The translations under genes were made by a program, and so were the position numbers. From NCBI RefSeq assembly GCF_015354405.1, contig NZ_JADKYP010000004.1, forward strand, positions 124,001 to 188,000: a stretch of 64,000 bases of DNA, given 5' to 3'. This DNA is from Nocardia sp. BSTN01 (GTDB lineage Bacteria > Actinomycetota > Actinomycetes > Mycobacteriales > Mycobacteriaceae). Every line of letters begins with the position of its first letter. Positions within the stretch are counted from its first letter, which is position 1. Under the pieces are notes generated by a model, which did not search any database, was not told the DNA's origin, and worked only from the letters and a program-made list of their open reading frames with translations. This document shows positions 8,750 to 17,084 of this stretch, piece by piece.

Positions 8750-8965
8750 TCAGGCGACGGTGAAGTTTCCGCCGGTGCGCAGTGCGCGCTGGATCTCCTC
8801 GGCGAGTAGTTCGTGGTCGGCGTCGACGGTGACCCTCGAGAGTCCTTCGATGTCGAGATCCACGGTGACCCGATGAACATCCGGGATGGCGGAGATCGCC
8901 TTCTCCACGGTGCCGACGCAGCCTTGGCAGTGCAGACCATCCACGGAGAATGTGGCTACGGACAT
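8750..8965 (-). CDS. HMA-domain copper chaperone (second copy)
   Basis: 71 aa HMA domain with GLHCQGC in place of the usual GMTCxxC, so the methionine of the metal loop is replaced by leucine-histidine while both cysteines stay. The strand-helix pattern (SVATFSVDG, TVEKAISAIPDVHRVTVDLD, SRVTVDAD) is regular. ATG 8965 is supported by AGGAG 6 bases upstream; the frame is open to 8989. It is the last gene of a reverse-strand set with copA2 (11946-9694) and the small membrane protein (9652-9155), though 189 bp separate it from the latter. Likely delivers Cu(I) to the adjacent ATPase; metal preference could differ because of the altered loop. Confidence 0.85.
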   Translation of the reverse strand: MSVATFSVDGLHCQGCVGTVEKAISAIPDVHRVTVDLDIEGLSRVTVDADHELLAEEIQRALRTGGNFTVA

Positions 8966-9033
8966 GTCGCTCCTGTCATCGATGATCATGGACGAATGAA
9001 CGCAGGCCCCGATGGGGCGGTCACGACGCTACA

Positions 9034-9048
9034 AGCGGAACCCGAGTG
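9034..9048. repeat. 15-bp repeat, copy 2 (AGCGGAACCCGAGTG)
   Basis: Identical to 4203-4217. Here it lies about 70 bp upstream of the reverse-strand HMA gene, in the opposite orientation relative to the gene it precedes. Confidence 0.35.
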
Positions 9049-9154
9049 AATATTACTGCGATTGCTACTTGTATGCCACGGCCACGGCAAGCGGCAGTAC
9101 CGGCCGGGAAGACGAGCTCTCCCGGCTGATACCGCTGGTCACAGCGTTGCAGTG

Positions 9155-9652
9155 TCAGCGGCGTCCGGTGGGCGCGATCCGGCAGTCCGGTTGCGAGGAC
9201 GACACGGGCCGGACGACCGCCGCCACCCAGCCGGCCGCCAGCACCCCCTCGCCCACCGCGGTCAGGGCGAACCATCCAGCTCCGAGTACGCCGCCTCCGG
9301 TGCGCAGGGACCAGAACGACAGCAGAGATACCACCGTCGCCAGGCCCGCGGTCATCGCACCTGCGCACATCCACGGGAAGCGGCGCGCGAGCACCGCCCG
9401 GACGGCCGTGCCGACGGCAGCCACAGAGATGACGATCGATATCCCCGGTAGCAGGGGTCGCGTGGCAGCTACGGCCGTCGGCGCTGCGGCCGTCAGAGAT
9501 AGCGTGGCTACCCCGGCCGCTGCCAGCAGAATTCGCACGGCGACCGGGCCGAGGTGGACCTCGTCCATCACCGACCGTTCGATCCCGCGCATCGATCGTT
9601 CTACTTCGCGGAGCCACTGCTCGGTTGCCGGGTCAGCGAATCGCTCTGCCAT
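9155..9652 (-). CDS. Small four-helix membrane protein in the copper operon
   Basis: 165 aa. A short cytoplasmic N-terminal segment (AERFADPATEQWLREVERSMRG) is followed by four hydrophobic segments, roughly VAVRILLAAAGVATLSL, GISIVISVAAVGTAV, AGAMTAGLATVVSLLSFW and GWFALTAVGEGVLAAGWVAAVV. No cysteine or histidine cluster suggests a metal site. ATG 9652 has AGGAG 5 bases upstream; earlier in-frame starts would overlap copA2. Only 41 bp separate it from the stop of copA2, so the two are probably one transcript. I do not recognise the family beyond its generic actinobacterial look. Confidence 0.7.
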   Translation of the reverse strand: MAERFADPATEQWLREVERSMRGIERSVMDEVHLGPVAVRILLAAAGVATLSLTAAAPTAVAATRPLLPGISIVISVAAVGTAVRAVLARRFPWMCAGAMTAGLATVVSLLSFWSLRTGGGVLGAGWFALTAVGEGVLAAGWVAAVVRPVSSSQPDCRIAPTGRR

Positions 9653-9693
9653 CGAACTCCTGTGCTCAGGGCCGTTTCCGACCATCAATGCAT

Positions 9694-11946
9694 TCATGCC
9701 GTACCCGATCGCCGACTGCGGCGAGAAGACGACTGTCGGGCGGTCGCGCGCAATCGCACACTGTTGCCGATCACGAGAAACGACGACATCGCCATCGCCG
9801 CTGCGGCGATCAGGGGATTCAGCAAGCCTGCCATCGCGAGCGGAATGGCCAACAGGTTGTACCCACCGGCCCACAACAGGTTTCCCCGGATGACGGACAG
9901 GGTCGCGGCGCCGAGGTCGAATGCCTTCGACACCGAGCGCAGGTCCGTGCCGAGAAGTACGACATCGGCCGAACCGACCGCGGCGTCGGCGCCCGACCCG
10001 ACCGCGATGGCCAGATCCGAGATCGCGAGTGCCGGGCCGTCATTGAGCCCGTCACCGACCATCGCGACCCGCAGACCCCGGTTCTGCAAGTCACGAATCG
10101 TCTCCACCTTCTGCTCCGGCGGTACTTCTGCGACGATTTCGGGGATTCCCAGTTGGTCGCCGACCGCGCGAGCGGCGAAACGGTTGTCACCGCTCAGCAG
10201 GATTGTGCGCAGGCCGCGACCGTGTAACTGTGTTACCGCCGCGGCGGCGCTCTCGCGAATGCGGTCCGAGATGGCGATCACTCCGATCGCCACGTCGTCC
10301 ACCGCTACAACGACGGTGGTCCGCCCGTCGAACTCGCTGCGCCGATGCGCGTCGCGAAGTTCGCTGGAGATCGAGATGCACTGTGAAGCAATGTATTTGA
10401 GGTGCCCGATGTGCACTCGCCGACCGTCCACCAGACCGCACGCACCCTGGCCGGGGACTGCGGTGAACGCGGTCACCCTTCGCGGCGTGCCGCATTCGCG
10501 GCGCGCGAGTTCCGCGATGGCTGCGGCGAGTGGATGCTCCGACACCTCCTCCACCGCGCCGGCCAGACACAACAGCTCGGCACGCGAAATTCCTGCGGCC
10601 GAGACGATCTCGTGGACGACCGGGATGCCGTCGGTGAGTGTTCCGGTCTTGTCGAAGGCGACCACATCCACGTGTTCGGTGCGCGCCACGGCGTCGTGGC
10701 CGTTGAAGAAGATACCCAGCTGGGCGCCGCGCCCGGCGGCGACCGAAAGCGCCGTCGGAGTGGCGAGCCCCAGCGCGCACGGGCACGCGACCACCAGCAC
10801 TGATAACCCGACCTCGAGCGCTCGGTCAGCCGATGCTCCGGCGAACAACCAGCCGCATACGGTCAGTAGCGCCAACGCCATGACGACCGGCACGAATCGC
10901 GCCGCGAGCCGGTCTGCCAGTTGCTGCCACCGTCCCCTGCCCACCTGCGCGCGTTCGGCCGCGCGCAGCAACAGCGTCGAGCCGGTGCCGTCGGCAGCCG
11001 CCTCGACGATCAGATAACCCGAGCGGACGACTGTTCCCGCTGTGACCGCGACACCGCTGCACATCGCCGACGGTGTCGATTCGCCGGTCAGGACGGCGGC
11101 ATCGATCAGCGACGTTCCCTCGACCACGAGTCCGTCGACGGCCACCGCCTCTCCCGCGCGCACGATGAACCGTTGCCCGGCACGCAGATCACCGGCGGGG
11201 ATCGACATCCGACGACCTGAGTCGGTCAGAACCGCAACAGTTTTGGTGGTTCTGGAAACGAGATCGGTCAGCGCCGACCCGGCCCGCTGTTCGGCCGCAG
11301 TGCGCAGATATCGGCCGAGGAGCACGAAAGCGGTGACTCCGGCGGCGGTTTGCATCAGCAGGGTACTGGGAACCAGCTCGCTCGCTTGTGCACCGAGTGC
11401 CCAGCGCGTCACCGTGCTCACCACCGACCAGCCGGTGGCGGCACAAATTCCGGCCGACACCAGCAGGTCCATCGTCGCGACGCCCGTGCGCAGCTTCCGT
11501 AGCGCCGCCGCATGTATCGGATGAGCGGCCCATGTCACCACCGGCAACGCCGCGATCGTGGCCGGCACCGCAGCAGCGTCGGCCTCCGATCCGAAGGGCA
11601 GCATCGACGGGTACGCCACCATCAGAGTGAGGCATACCGCGACGACCACTCTCCTGCGCAACGCTGTCGATGGCGCAGCGGCCGGGGCAGAATGTGGCGA
11701 CAGTGCCTGTGTTGCAACGTAACCGGCGGATTCGACGGCGCGACACAGTTCGGCCGGACTGCGGTCGACAGGCGCGTCGACAGCAGCCAGCCCGGTCAGT
11801 GGATTCACCGATGCCGCGACATCGCCCAGTGCCTGCAATCCACGCTCGACCCGCACGGCGCACGCGGTGCAGGTCATTCCCTCCACGGCAAGGGTCACCC
11901 GCCGAGTCGGCGGCGCGCTGCCGATCCGGCGCGTTGCCACGGTCAT
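9694..11946 (-). CDS. copA: Copper-translocating P1B-type ATPase (copy 2)
   Basis: 750 aa. N-terminal HMA domain with GMTCTAC at residues 23-29, eight predicted helices, the actuator motif TGES, the CPC site in VVACPCALGLATPTALSVAAGRG, phosphorylation motif DKTGTLTDG, SEHPLAAAIAEL and GDGLNDGPAL. Everything needed for Cu(I) export is present. ATG 11946 is chosen because AGGGAGA lies 6 bases upstream; the frame stays open to 12336, but that extension has no HMA-like content and overlaps the promoter region of the divergent gene at 12193. Heads a reverse-strand group with the small membrane protein and the second HMA chaperone. Differs throughout from the ATPase at 5383, so it is not a recent duplicate. 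Confidence 0.95.
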   Translation of the reverse strand: MTVATRRIGSAPPTRRVTLAVEGMTCTACAVRVERGLQALGDVAASVNPLTGLAAVDAPVDRSPAELCRAVESAGYVATQALSPHSAPAAAPSTALRRRVVVAVCLTLMVAYPSMLPFGSEADAAAVPATIAALPVVTWAAHPIHAAALRKLRTGVATMDLLVSAGICAATGWSVVSTVTRWALGAQASELVPSTLLMQTAAGVTAFVLLGRYLRTAAEQRAGSALTDLVSRTTKTVAVLTDSGRRMSIPAGDLRAGQRFIVRAGEAVAVDGLVVEGTSLIDAAVLTGESTPSAMCSGVAVTAGTVVRSGYLIVEAAADGTGSTLLLRAAERAQVGRGRWQQLADRLAARFVPVVMALALLTVCGWLFAGASADRALEVGLSVLVVACPCALGLATPTALSVAAGRGAQLGIFFNGHDAVARTEHVDVVAFDKTGTLTDGIPVVHEIVSAAGISRAELLCLAGAVEEVSEHPLAAAIAELARRECGTPRRVTAFTAVPGQGACGLVDGRRVHIGHLKYIASQCISISSELRDAHRRSEFDGRTTVVVAVDDVAIGVIAISDRIRESAAAAVTQLHGRGLRTILLSGDNRFAARAVGDQLGIPEIVAEVPPEQKVETIRDLQNRGLRVAMVGDGLNDGPALAISDLAIAVGSGADAAVGSADVVLLGTDLRSVSKAFDLGAATLSVIRGNLLWAGGYNLLAIPLAMAGLLNPLIAAAAMAMSSFLVIGNSVRLRATARQSSSRRSRRSGTA

Positions 11947-12192
11947 TCGGTCTCCCTTTCGGATCTCTGCGCGGGATAGGGCCACTGCGCAGCACACACT
12001 CTTCGGTCGGGCGACGCCCCGGTGTGGTTCCCGGCAGCGGGCGGTGTGTTGGGCGGACGTTTCTCGATGCACGGGTGTGATCTGCGTCCGTTCGGGAACT
12101 CCGCGCTGTTCGCATCCGACTCCTCGAAGATGTGGCACGTAGCGGAGCCGGCCGTCGATGCCGGACTCGGTCTTCCGGCGATGGTGTAGAGG

Positions 12193-14184
12193 ATGCGACG
12201 AGCGCCCGACGAGATATCCGGGCACACAGACCGTGGCGACCGCGGGAATGCCATGCTCCTGATCGGAGCGTTCGCGGCGGTGGTGATCGTCCTGATCGTC
12301 ACCCTCGCCGGCGGTCACTCCCGTTATGCCGATCAAGGGCTTCCCTTTCCGGGGTGGGGTTCGGCGGTCGGATACGCGCTGGTGCGCCTGGTGGCTGGGC
12401 TCGCGGGCGGACTGTCACTCGGATCGCTGATGTATGCGCTGTTCTGTGCGCCGGCCACCGCTGCCGGGCGCATCGAGGTCTGCGGCTATCGCGGGATACG
12501 GGTAGCCGAGTGGTCATCGGTGGTGTGGTTGCTCGCGTGCGGAGCCTTGATTCCGATCTCCGCGGCTGACGCGGCCGGAATATCGGTGCAGCGCATGATG
12601 AATATCGGAGGAACCGGTGCGCTGATCGCGGCCTCGACCGCTCCGAAGGCGTGGATCGTGGCCACGCTGTGCACGCTCGTGGTGGCTGTGGCCGTGCGGT
12701 TCGCGTTGTCGTGGAACAGCGTGTTCGGCGTGACGGCCTTGGTCGCGGTGGCGGTGCTGTGCCCTCCGGTAGTCGGCAATGCGGGCGAGGGCCCGAACCA
12801 CGACTACGCGACAGGTGCGGTGATTCCGTTCACCGTGGCGCTGTCGGCGCTGGTTGGCCTGAGCTGGTGCGTGCTGAGCGGCCGTGCCGACGCGAATGCG
12901 AGCGAACGCGCGATCGTATTGTGGCGCTATCGAACAGCGCTCGGAATTTCGGTTGTGGTGATGGTGGGCACCGCGGCGATTCTGGTTCCGATTCTCACTC
13001 CGCCCTGGGCGTTCGGTGGCTGGTACGGCAGCCTCGGTGTGGTCGCGGCCGGACTGCTCGCATCGCATGCAGTGCTGTGGTGGTGGTTGGGTCGGACATC
13101 GCCGGATTCCGTGCGGGTGCCTGCTGTGCTGCGGGCGGTGGTGGTGGCCGAGCTGGTATGGCTGGGGATTTCGGTGGCCATGGCGATTCAGCCCGCTCCT
13201 GCCTTCCGGCACCGCTCGTTCACCGCGCAGCAGGTGTTTCTGGGTTTCGACGTGTCCGCCGCGCCGAGCGTGTGGCGTGTGGCGTCATTGTGGCGATTCG
13301 ATGTGGTGCTCGGGACCTCGGCCATCGTGTTGGGGCTCGCCTATGTCGCCGGGATGATCCGCCTTCGTCGCCGCGGCGATCAGTGGCCGCGCTGGCGGCT
13401 GGTGTCGTGGCTGGCCGGTTGTGTGGGACTGCTGTTGGTGACGTCGTCGGGGATCGGTGCCTACGGCTATGCGATGTTCAGCGTGCACATGGCGGGTCAT
13501 ATGGCGCTGAATATGTTTCTGCCCGTGCTGCTGGTGCTGGGTGCGCCGGTGACGCTGGTGTTGCGAGCGGTCGAGCCGGCCGGTCGCAACACCGCGCCCG
13601 GACTGCGGGAATGGCTGCTGTGGCTGATGCATTCGCGGTTCACCCGTGTTCTCAGCCATCCCGCCGTTGCCTTGGCGGTATTCGTTGTCTCGCTCTACGG
13701 GCTGTACTTCACGCCGCTGTTCGACGAGCTGATCCGCTTCCACTGGGGTCATCTGCTGATGAACATCCACTTCCTGCTCACCGGCTACCTGTTCTACTGG
13801 GCGATCATCGGTATCGACCCGGGCCCGCGCCGGCTGCCTCATCTGGGAAGGCTGGGAATGTTGTTCGCGGTCATGCCCTTTCACGCCTTCTTCGGCGTCG
13901 CCGTGATGTCGATGGAATCTCAGGTCGGCAGCACCTTCTATCCCGAACTGAAGCTGTCGTGGATGAGCGATCCCATGCACGACCAGTGGATCGGCGGCAC
14001 ATTGGCCTGGATTTCCGGCGAGATCCCGGTCCTGCTCGTAGTCGGCGCACTACTGTCGCAATGGGCCAAACAGGACCGGCGCGAGGCCAAACGCAGCGAC
14101 CGCCATCAGGAACGGTTCCCCGATGACGACGAACTGGCCGCCTACAACGCGATGCTGGCCGAACTCGGCCGATCCCGCCGCTAG
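12193..14184 (+). CDS. Bifunctional CopD-like / CtaG-like copper membrane protein
   Basis: 663 aa polytopic protein, about 15 hydrophobic segments. The N-terminal ~370 residues look like the CopD (PCuAC-associated copper import) module; the C-terminal ~270 residues match the caa3-type oxidase assembly CtaG module, with the histidine/methionine-rich helices SVHMAGHMALNMFLPVLLVLGAP, IRFHWGHLLMNIHFLLTGYLFYW, MPFHAFFGVAVMSM and SDPMHDQWIGGTLAW. Actinobacteria commonly carry this fused form. It probably moves copper for cytochrome oxidase assembly. Divergent from copA2 with 246 bp between. Start ATG 12193 has only a weak GAGG; ATG 12253 is an alternative. It is the last core-like gene before the mobile region. 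Confidence 0.85.
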   Translation: MRRAPDEISGHTDRGDRGNAMLLIGAFAAVVIVLIVTLAGGHSRYADQGLPFPGWGSAVGYALVRLVAGLAGGLSLGSLMYALFCAPATAAGRIEVCGYRGIRVAEWSSVVWLLACGALIPISAADAAGISVQRMMNIGGTGALIAASTAPKAWIVATLCTLVVAVAVRFALSWNSVFGVTALVAVAVLCPPVVGNAGEGPNHDYATGAVIPFTVALSALVGLSWCVLSGRADANASERAIVLWRYRTALGISVVVMVGTAAILVPILTPPWAFGGWYGSLGVVAAGLLASHAVLWWWLGRTSPDSVRVPAVLRAVVVAELVWLGISVAMAIQPAPAFRHRSFTAQQVFLGFDVSAAPSVWRVASLWRFDVVLGTSAIVLGLAYVAGMIRLRRRGDQWPRWRLVSWLAGCVGLLLVTSSGIGAYGYAMFSVHMAGHMALNMFLPVLLVLGAPVTLVLRAVEPAGRNTAPGLREWLLWLMHSRFTRVLSHPAVALAVFVVSLYGLYFTPLFDELIRFHWGHLLMNIHFLLTGYLFYWAIIGIDPGPRRLPHLGRLGMLFAVMPFHAFFGVAVMSMESQVGSTFYPELKLSWMSDPMHDQWIGGTLAWISGEIPVLLVVGALLSQWAKQDRREAKRSDRHQERFPDDDELAAYNAMLAELGRSRR

Positions 14185-14231
14185 ACAAGCGCCTACGGCC
14201 GGAACGTCGCCCCTCCGATCCGTCGCAGAAT

Positions 14232-15106
14232 TTGCGCGTCGTGAGGACGACTGTTCTTCCGTCCGGATCGGGTTCCCGGCCGCGGTTTGCCTGTGGCGGT
14301 CATGTGGCTGTCGATGCGGAAATGACGCTCGAGCGATACGACGTGGTGGCGGGGTTGTTCAACACCGCGTTCGGTGAGCGACGGTTGCTCGAGGTCACGA
14401 CGTCGTCGGTCGAGGCGTTCCTGAAAAGCCTTGGCGCGGCCAAAGGGCCGTCGTCGATGCGGACCGGGCGCAATGTGCTGTCGGGGATGTTTCGCTACGC
14501 AGTCCGCAAGGCCGCGCTCAGCGTCAACCCTGTTCGAGAGTCGCAGCTGACGATGAACATCGAAGCCAAAGGCCGAACTGGCGGCACTCGCGACATCACC
14601 ATCGAGAAGTTGCGGTTCATGCTCGCGGCGGTGCGGACCTCGCGGCTGCCGTGCCCGCGCAAGTTGTCTCGCGCGGAACGCAATCGCGGGACTCCGGTGA
14701 AGTCCTATACCGCGCCGACGGTCGCGGACTACTGCGAGAACACCGACCTGGCCGATTGGGTGACCCTGCTCGCGGCTACCGGCCTGCGTCGCAGCCAGAC
14801 GCTGGGTGGCAGCGAGTCCGCGACGCCCTCGGCATCCCGGAGGACGTCACCGCCCACAGTTTCCGCGGCGCGGTCGCCACGATCCTCGACGACGCGGGTC
14901 TGTCGGCACGAGTCACCGCCGACGTTCTGATGCACGTCGATCCGGCCATGACCCAACGCCACCACATGGCCCGAGGCCGAGCCCACAGAGCAGCTGCCGA
15001 TGCGCTGGACCGAGCCGTCATAGGTATTCGGGCGGAGAAAACCCGCCCTGACCTGCAAGCTGAGTGGAGCTTGCGGGAAGCTACTCGAAACAAGCGCACC
15101 TGTTGA
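14232..15106 (+). pseudogene. Tyrosine recombinase (integrase) remnant with internal deletion
   Basis: Two out-of-phase parts of one phage-type integrase. From about 14310 to 14810 the frame encodes the SAM-like core-binding domain (TLERYDVVAGLF, SSVEAFLKSLGAAKGPSSMRTGRNVLSGMFRYAVRKAALSVNPV) and then the start of the catalytic domain, ending at ATGLRRSQ, the box I arginine region. From about 14815 to 15020, in another frame, the C-terminal end resumes with WQRVRDALGIPEDVTAHSFRGAVATI (box II H-x-x-R) and the HVDPAMTQRHHM segment near the tyrosine region. About 100 residues between are missing. The gene cannot make an active recombinase. It marks the junction between the copper block and the defence region, so it may be the scar of an old integration. 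Confidence 0.8.
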
Positions 15107-15399
15107 ATCGACTGGTCAAGACATCGCAGCGCGCCGGGGAGGAGGTGCGCCGCATCGACCCTGAGCCTGATCCGCGCCGCACGTCGAATGATCGGAAGAA
15201 GCCGACCAGGGCAGAGACGGCGGAGATGGTGCGGCGGTACCTGGCCGGGGCGTCGCTGGCAGAGCTGAAGGTCGAGCACCATATGTCGAAGAACACCGTC
15301 GCCAAGATCCTTCGGGACGCCGGTGTGACGATTCGCCCCCGGGGTCGGCGCAAAGGGCAGCTGGTCGGCCGCCCGCCAAGGACCACTCACGTTCTATAA
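15064..15399 (+). CDS. Small helix-turn-helix protein downstream of the integrase remnant
   Basis: Up to 111 aa. After a polar leader, residues ~45-95 (PTRAETAEMVRRYLAGASLAELKVEHHMSKNTVAKILRDAGVTIR) read as a resolvase/Hin-like helix-turn-helix: a YLAGASLAEL helix, a turn, then SKNTVAKILRDAG as the recognition helix. Basic C-terminus (RPRGRRKGQL). The GTG 15064 start overlaps the integrase remnant; TTG 15103 is an alternative. Such small HTH proteins often accompany site-specific integrases. The low start quality and decayed context leave open that this too is a remnant. Confidence 0.45.
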   Translation: MELAGSYSKQAHLLNRLVKTSQRAGEEVRRIDPEPDPRRTSNDRKKPTRAETAEMVRRYLAGASLAELKVEHHMSKNTVAKILRDAGVTIRPRGRRKGQLVGRPPRTTHVL

Positions 15400-15425
15400 G
15401 AAGCTGAGTGACCGATCAGGTTGCG

Positions 15426-16067
15426 TTACTCCTTCGCGAAGACTCTCGGTGTGCCGAATTCCTCGGAAGTCAAGGCCGACGCGGAGTCATGGTATTTGTG
15501 CCTACTCCACTCTTTGAGTCTGAGTTCGCCGGTTGTCTTGCGGCTGGTGAAGTAGCTTCCGCCAAGAGAGTTACCACGACCGGTGACGTATAGTTCGCAC
15601 ACACCTTGATGCTGGTTGCTGCGCGAACTCACCTCCGGCCGCGGCTTGTTTGTGTACACGAAGGTAACGCGCCAGCGGTCGTCCGACTCCTTGACAAGCT
15701 GGCCCATCCCGGTCGTCGATGAGGACTCTCCAGTGAACAACGTGACCCATATGGCGGTATCGGTCTGCTTGATCAGGAGCACGGTCGGGATGGGGTCTAT
15801 CCGCCGGCCGTCGCGCTCGAAGTCACTCTGGAGTTCGCCGCGCCACGTTCCGTTTAGGTTCGGCTTCCCCGTGAAGTACCGGACGAATGGCCATGCCCAT
15901 CCCCATCGCTCGTAGACGAGGAAGCCGAGTGTCACAACCGCACCTGCCATGGAGAACGTTCGCAGCGCCAACCATTGCCCATCATGGCGGCCGGACACGA
16001 TCGCGATGATCAGCCAGATGGCGGCTGCGGAACCGATGGCAATACGCGGACGCAGCGAACCTCCCAT
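15426..16067 (-). CDS. cap15: CBASS effector Cap15 (two-TM, beta-barrel)
   Basis: 213 aa. Two N-terminal membrane helices (IAIGSAAAIWLIIAIVSG and FSMAGAVVTLGFLVYERWG) are followed by a beta-rich domain with the pattern of the SMODS-associated 2TM beta-barrel family: NLNGTWRGELQSDF, TVLLIKQTDTAIWVTLFTGESSS, WRVTFVYTNKP, HQGVCELYV, GSYFTSRKTTGELRL. In known CBASS systems Cap15 is activated by a cyclic nucleotide and disrupts the inner membrane, killing the infected cell. Its ATG overlaps the stop of the nucleotidyltransferase gene by one base (TAATG), so translation is coupled. Length fits the family. Identification is from pattern recognition, supported strongly by the partner gene. Confidence 0.85.
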   Translation of the reverse strand: MGGSLRPRIAIGSAAAIWLIIAIVSGRHDGQWLALRTFSMAGAVVTLGFLVYERWGWAWPFVRYFTGKPNLNGTWRGELQSDFERDGRRIDPIPTVLLIKQTDTAIWVTLFTGESSSTTGMGQLVKESDDRWRVTFVYTNKPRPEVSSRSNQHQGVCELYVTGRGNSLGGSYFTSRKTTGELRLKEWSRHKYHDSASALTSEEFGTPRVFAKE

Positions 16068-16987
16068 TAGTTCGACCCCGCCTTGAGGTCGAAGAGACGC
16101 CAGACCTCAAGCATGAGCGTATTCGCCTCGGCCATGGTCCACTTCTGTCCGGACCCGAACAGTGGCTTGATCTCGTTGGGCTCCAACCACCCCAACGCGT
16201 CGCCGCCTTCCTGTGTTGCCGACCAGATGTAGGCAGTTGCGCTTGTCAAATCATCGGTCAGCGGTGTGTCGGATAGGTGGTTGAAGTGGTCGTTGGGAAC
16301 GCGATACATCAAGCACTCCATGAAGTAGCTCGGGAGTTCCTTGATCCGCCCCGCCGCAACCAGGTCATTCTCAGCCCGCTTGAGGATGCGGACGAGCTTC
16401 TTGTACCGCCTGCTGGTGGCATTATTCTTGGCTCTGCCGTTCTCCAGCTGCTGAAGCGGGTAGTTCACGACTGACGTGCCGTCGGTCTTGAAGACCTTCT
16501 GGCCGCTGTGGTAAGCAATGCGGCCGTGCACGTCGTAGTAGTATTTCCGGAAATCGAACGACGGCACGATGTCCGCGCTTACCCGTCCTGAGTTTTCGAT
16601 CAGTTCGATGGCGGTCGAGCCGGTGGTGTCGCAGTCCGATCCGAACCGTACCTTCAGGCTCTGGGCCAAGCTATTTCGAAAAGCGACACCCTCCAGTGGA
16701 AAGGTCTGTCCGCTTCCGGTCTGCTTGTCACTCTCGCGAAGTTCTGAGGTATCGAAGTAGTAAAAGTCTGTACGGACCACTGCGATATCGACATCGCTGT
16801 CCTGCCGAACATTGGTGTTATTCGCGTAGGACCCCTTCGGTACGTACGAGATCCGGACGTCCTCGTGGTCCACTTTCCAGATTTCTACAGCGTTGCGAAC
16901 CATCCGCTCAGCGCGATCCTGTTTTGCCTGTTCATGGTCGCTGGACGGCTGGCAATACCTTCCGAGCTTGTCTTCCAATGCAGTCAT
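16067..16987 (-). CDS. CBASS CD-NTase (SMODS nucleotidyltransferase)
   Basis: 306 aa. The nucleotidyltransferase core is plain: KGSYANNTNV followed by DSDVDIAV gives G52-S53 and the two catalytic aspartates D65 and D67; a third acidic residue is in SADIVPSF near 139. Downstream helices match the CD-NTase C-lobe (YFMECLMYRVPNDHF, LEPNEIKPLFG). Family members make cyclic di- or trinucleotides on sensing phage. ATG 16987 has AGGA 6 bases upstream; the open frame reaches 17011. It heads a two-gene operon with cap15, a minimal type I CBASS without ancillary E1/E2/JAB or HORMA/TRIP13 genes. A likely promoter lies at 17056-17084. The clade (CdnB, CdnE or other) cannot be fixed by eye. Confidence 0.9.
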   Translation of the reverse strand: MTALEDKLGRYCQPSSDHEQAKQDRAERMVRNAVEIWKVDHEDVRISYVPKGSYANNTNVRQDSDVDIAVVRTDFYYFDTSELRESDKQTGSGQTFPLEGVAFRNSLAQSLKVRFGSDCDTTGSTAIELIENSGRVSADIVPSFDFRKYYYDVHGRIAYHSGQKVFKTDGTSVVNYPLQQLENGRAKNNATSRRYKKLVRILKRAENDLVAAGRIKELPSYFMECLMYRVPNDHFNHLSDTPLTDDLTSATAYIWSATQEGGDALGWLEPNEIKPLFGSGQKWTMAEANTLMLEVWRLFDLKAGSN

Positions 16988-17055
16988 TATGGTCCTATCG
17001 CGTGTATGCACACGCCGAAGTGAAAATTGGTATAAATAAGTCCCACCTGAGCATG

Positions 17056-17084
17056 ATTATGTGATTCTCTGCTCAGATTGGCAA
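17056..17084 (-). promoter_or_regulatory. Sigma-A type promoter for the CBASS operon
   Basis: On the reverse strand, TTGCCA (17079-17084) and CATAAT (17056-17061) are separated by exactly 17 bases. This would start transcription about 60 bp before the CD-NTase ATG at 16987. Five of six bases match the -10 consensus TATAAT. Confidence 0.5.

Noticed and set aside
9554-11017. 487-codon forward open frame
   Set aside because: Antisense to copA copy 2; Ser/Thr/Arg-rich shadow.
12651-14126. 491-codon forward open frame
   Set aside because: Out-of-frame overlap of the CopD/CtaG gene; Arg/Gly/Ala-rich without helices, while the other frame gives a clean membrane protein.
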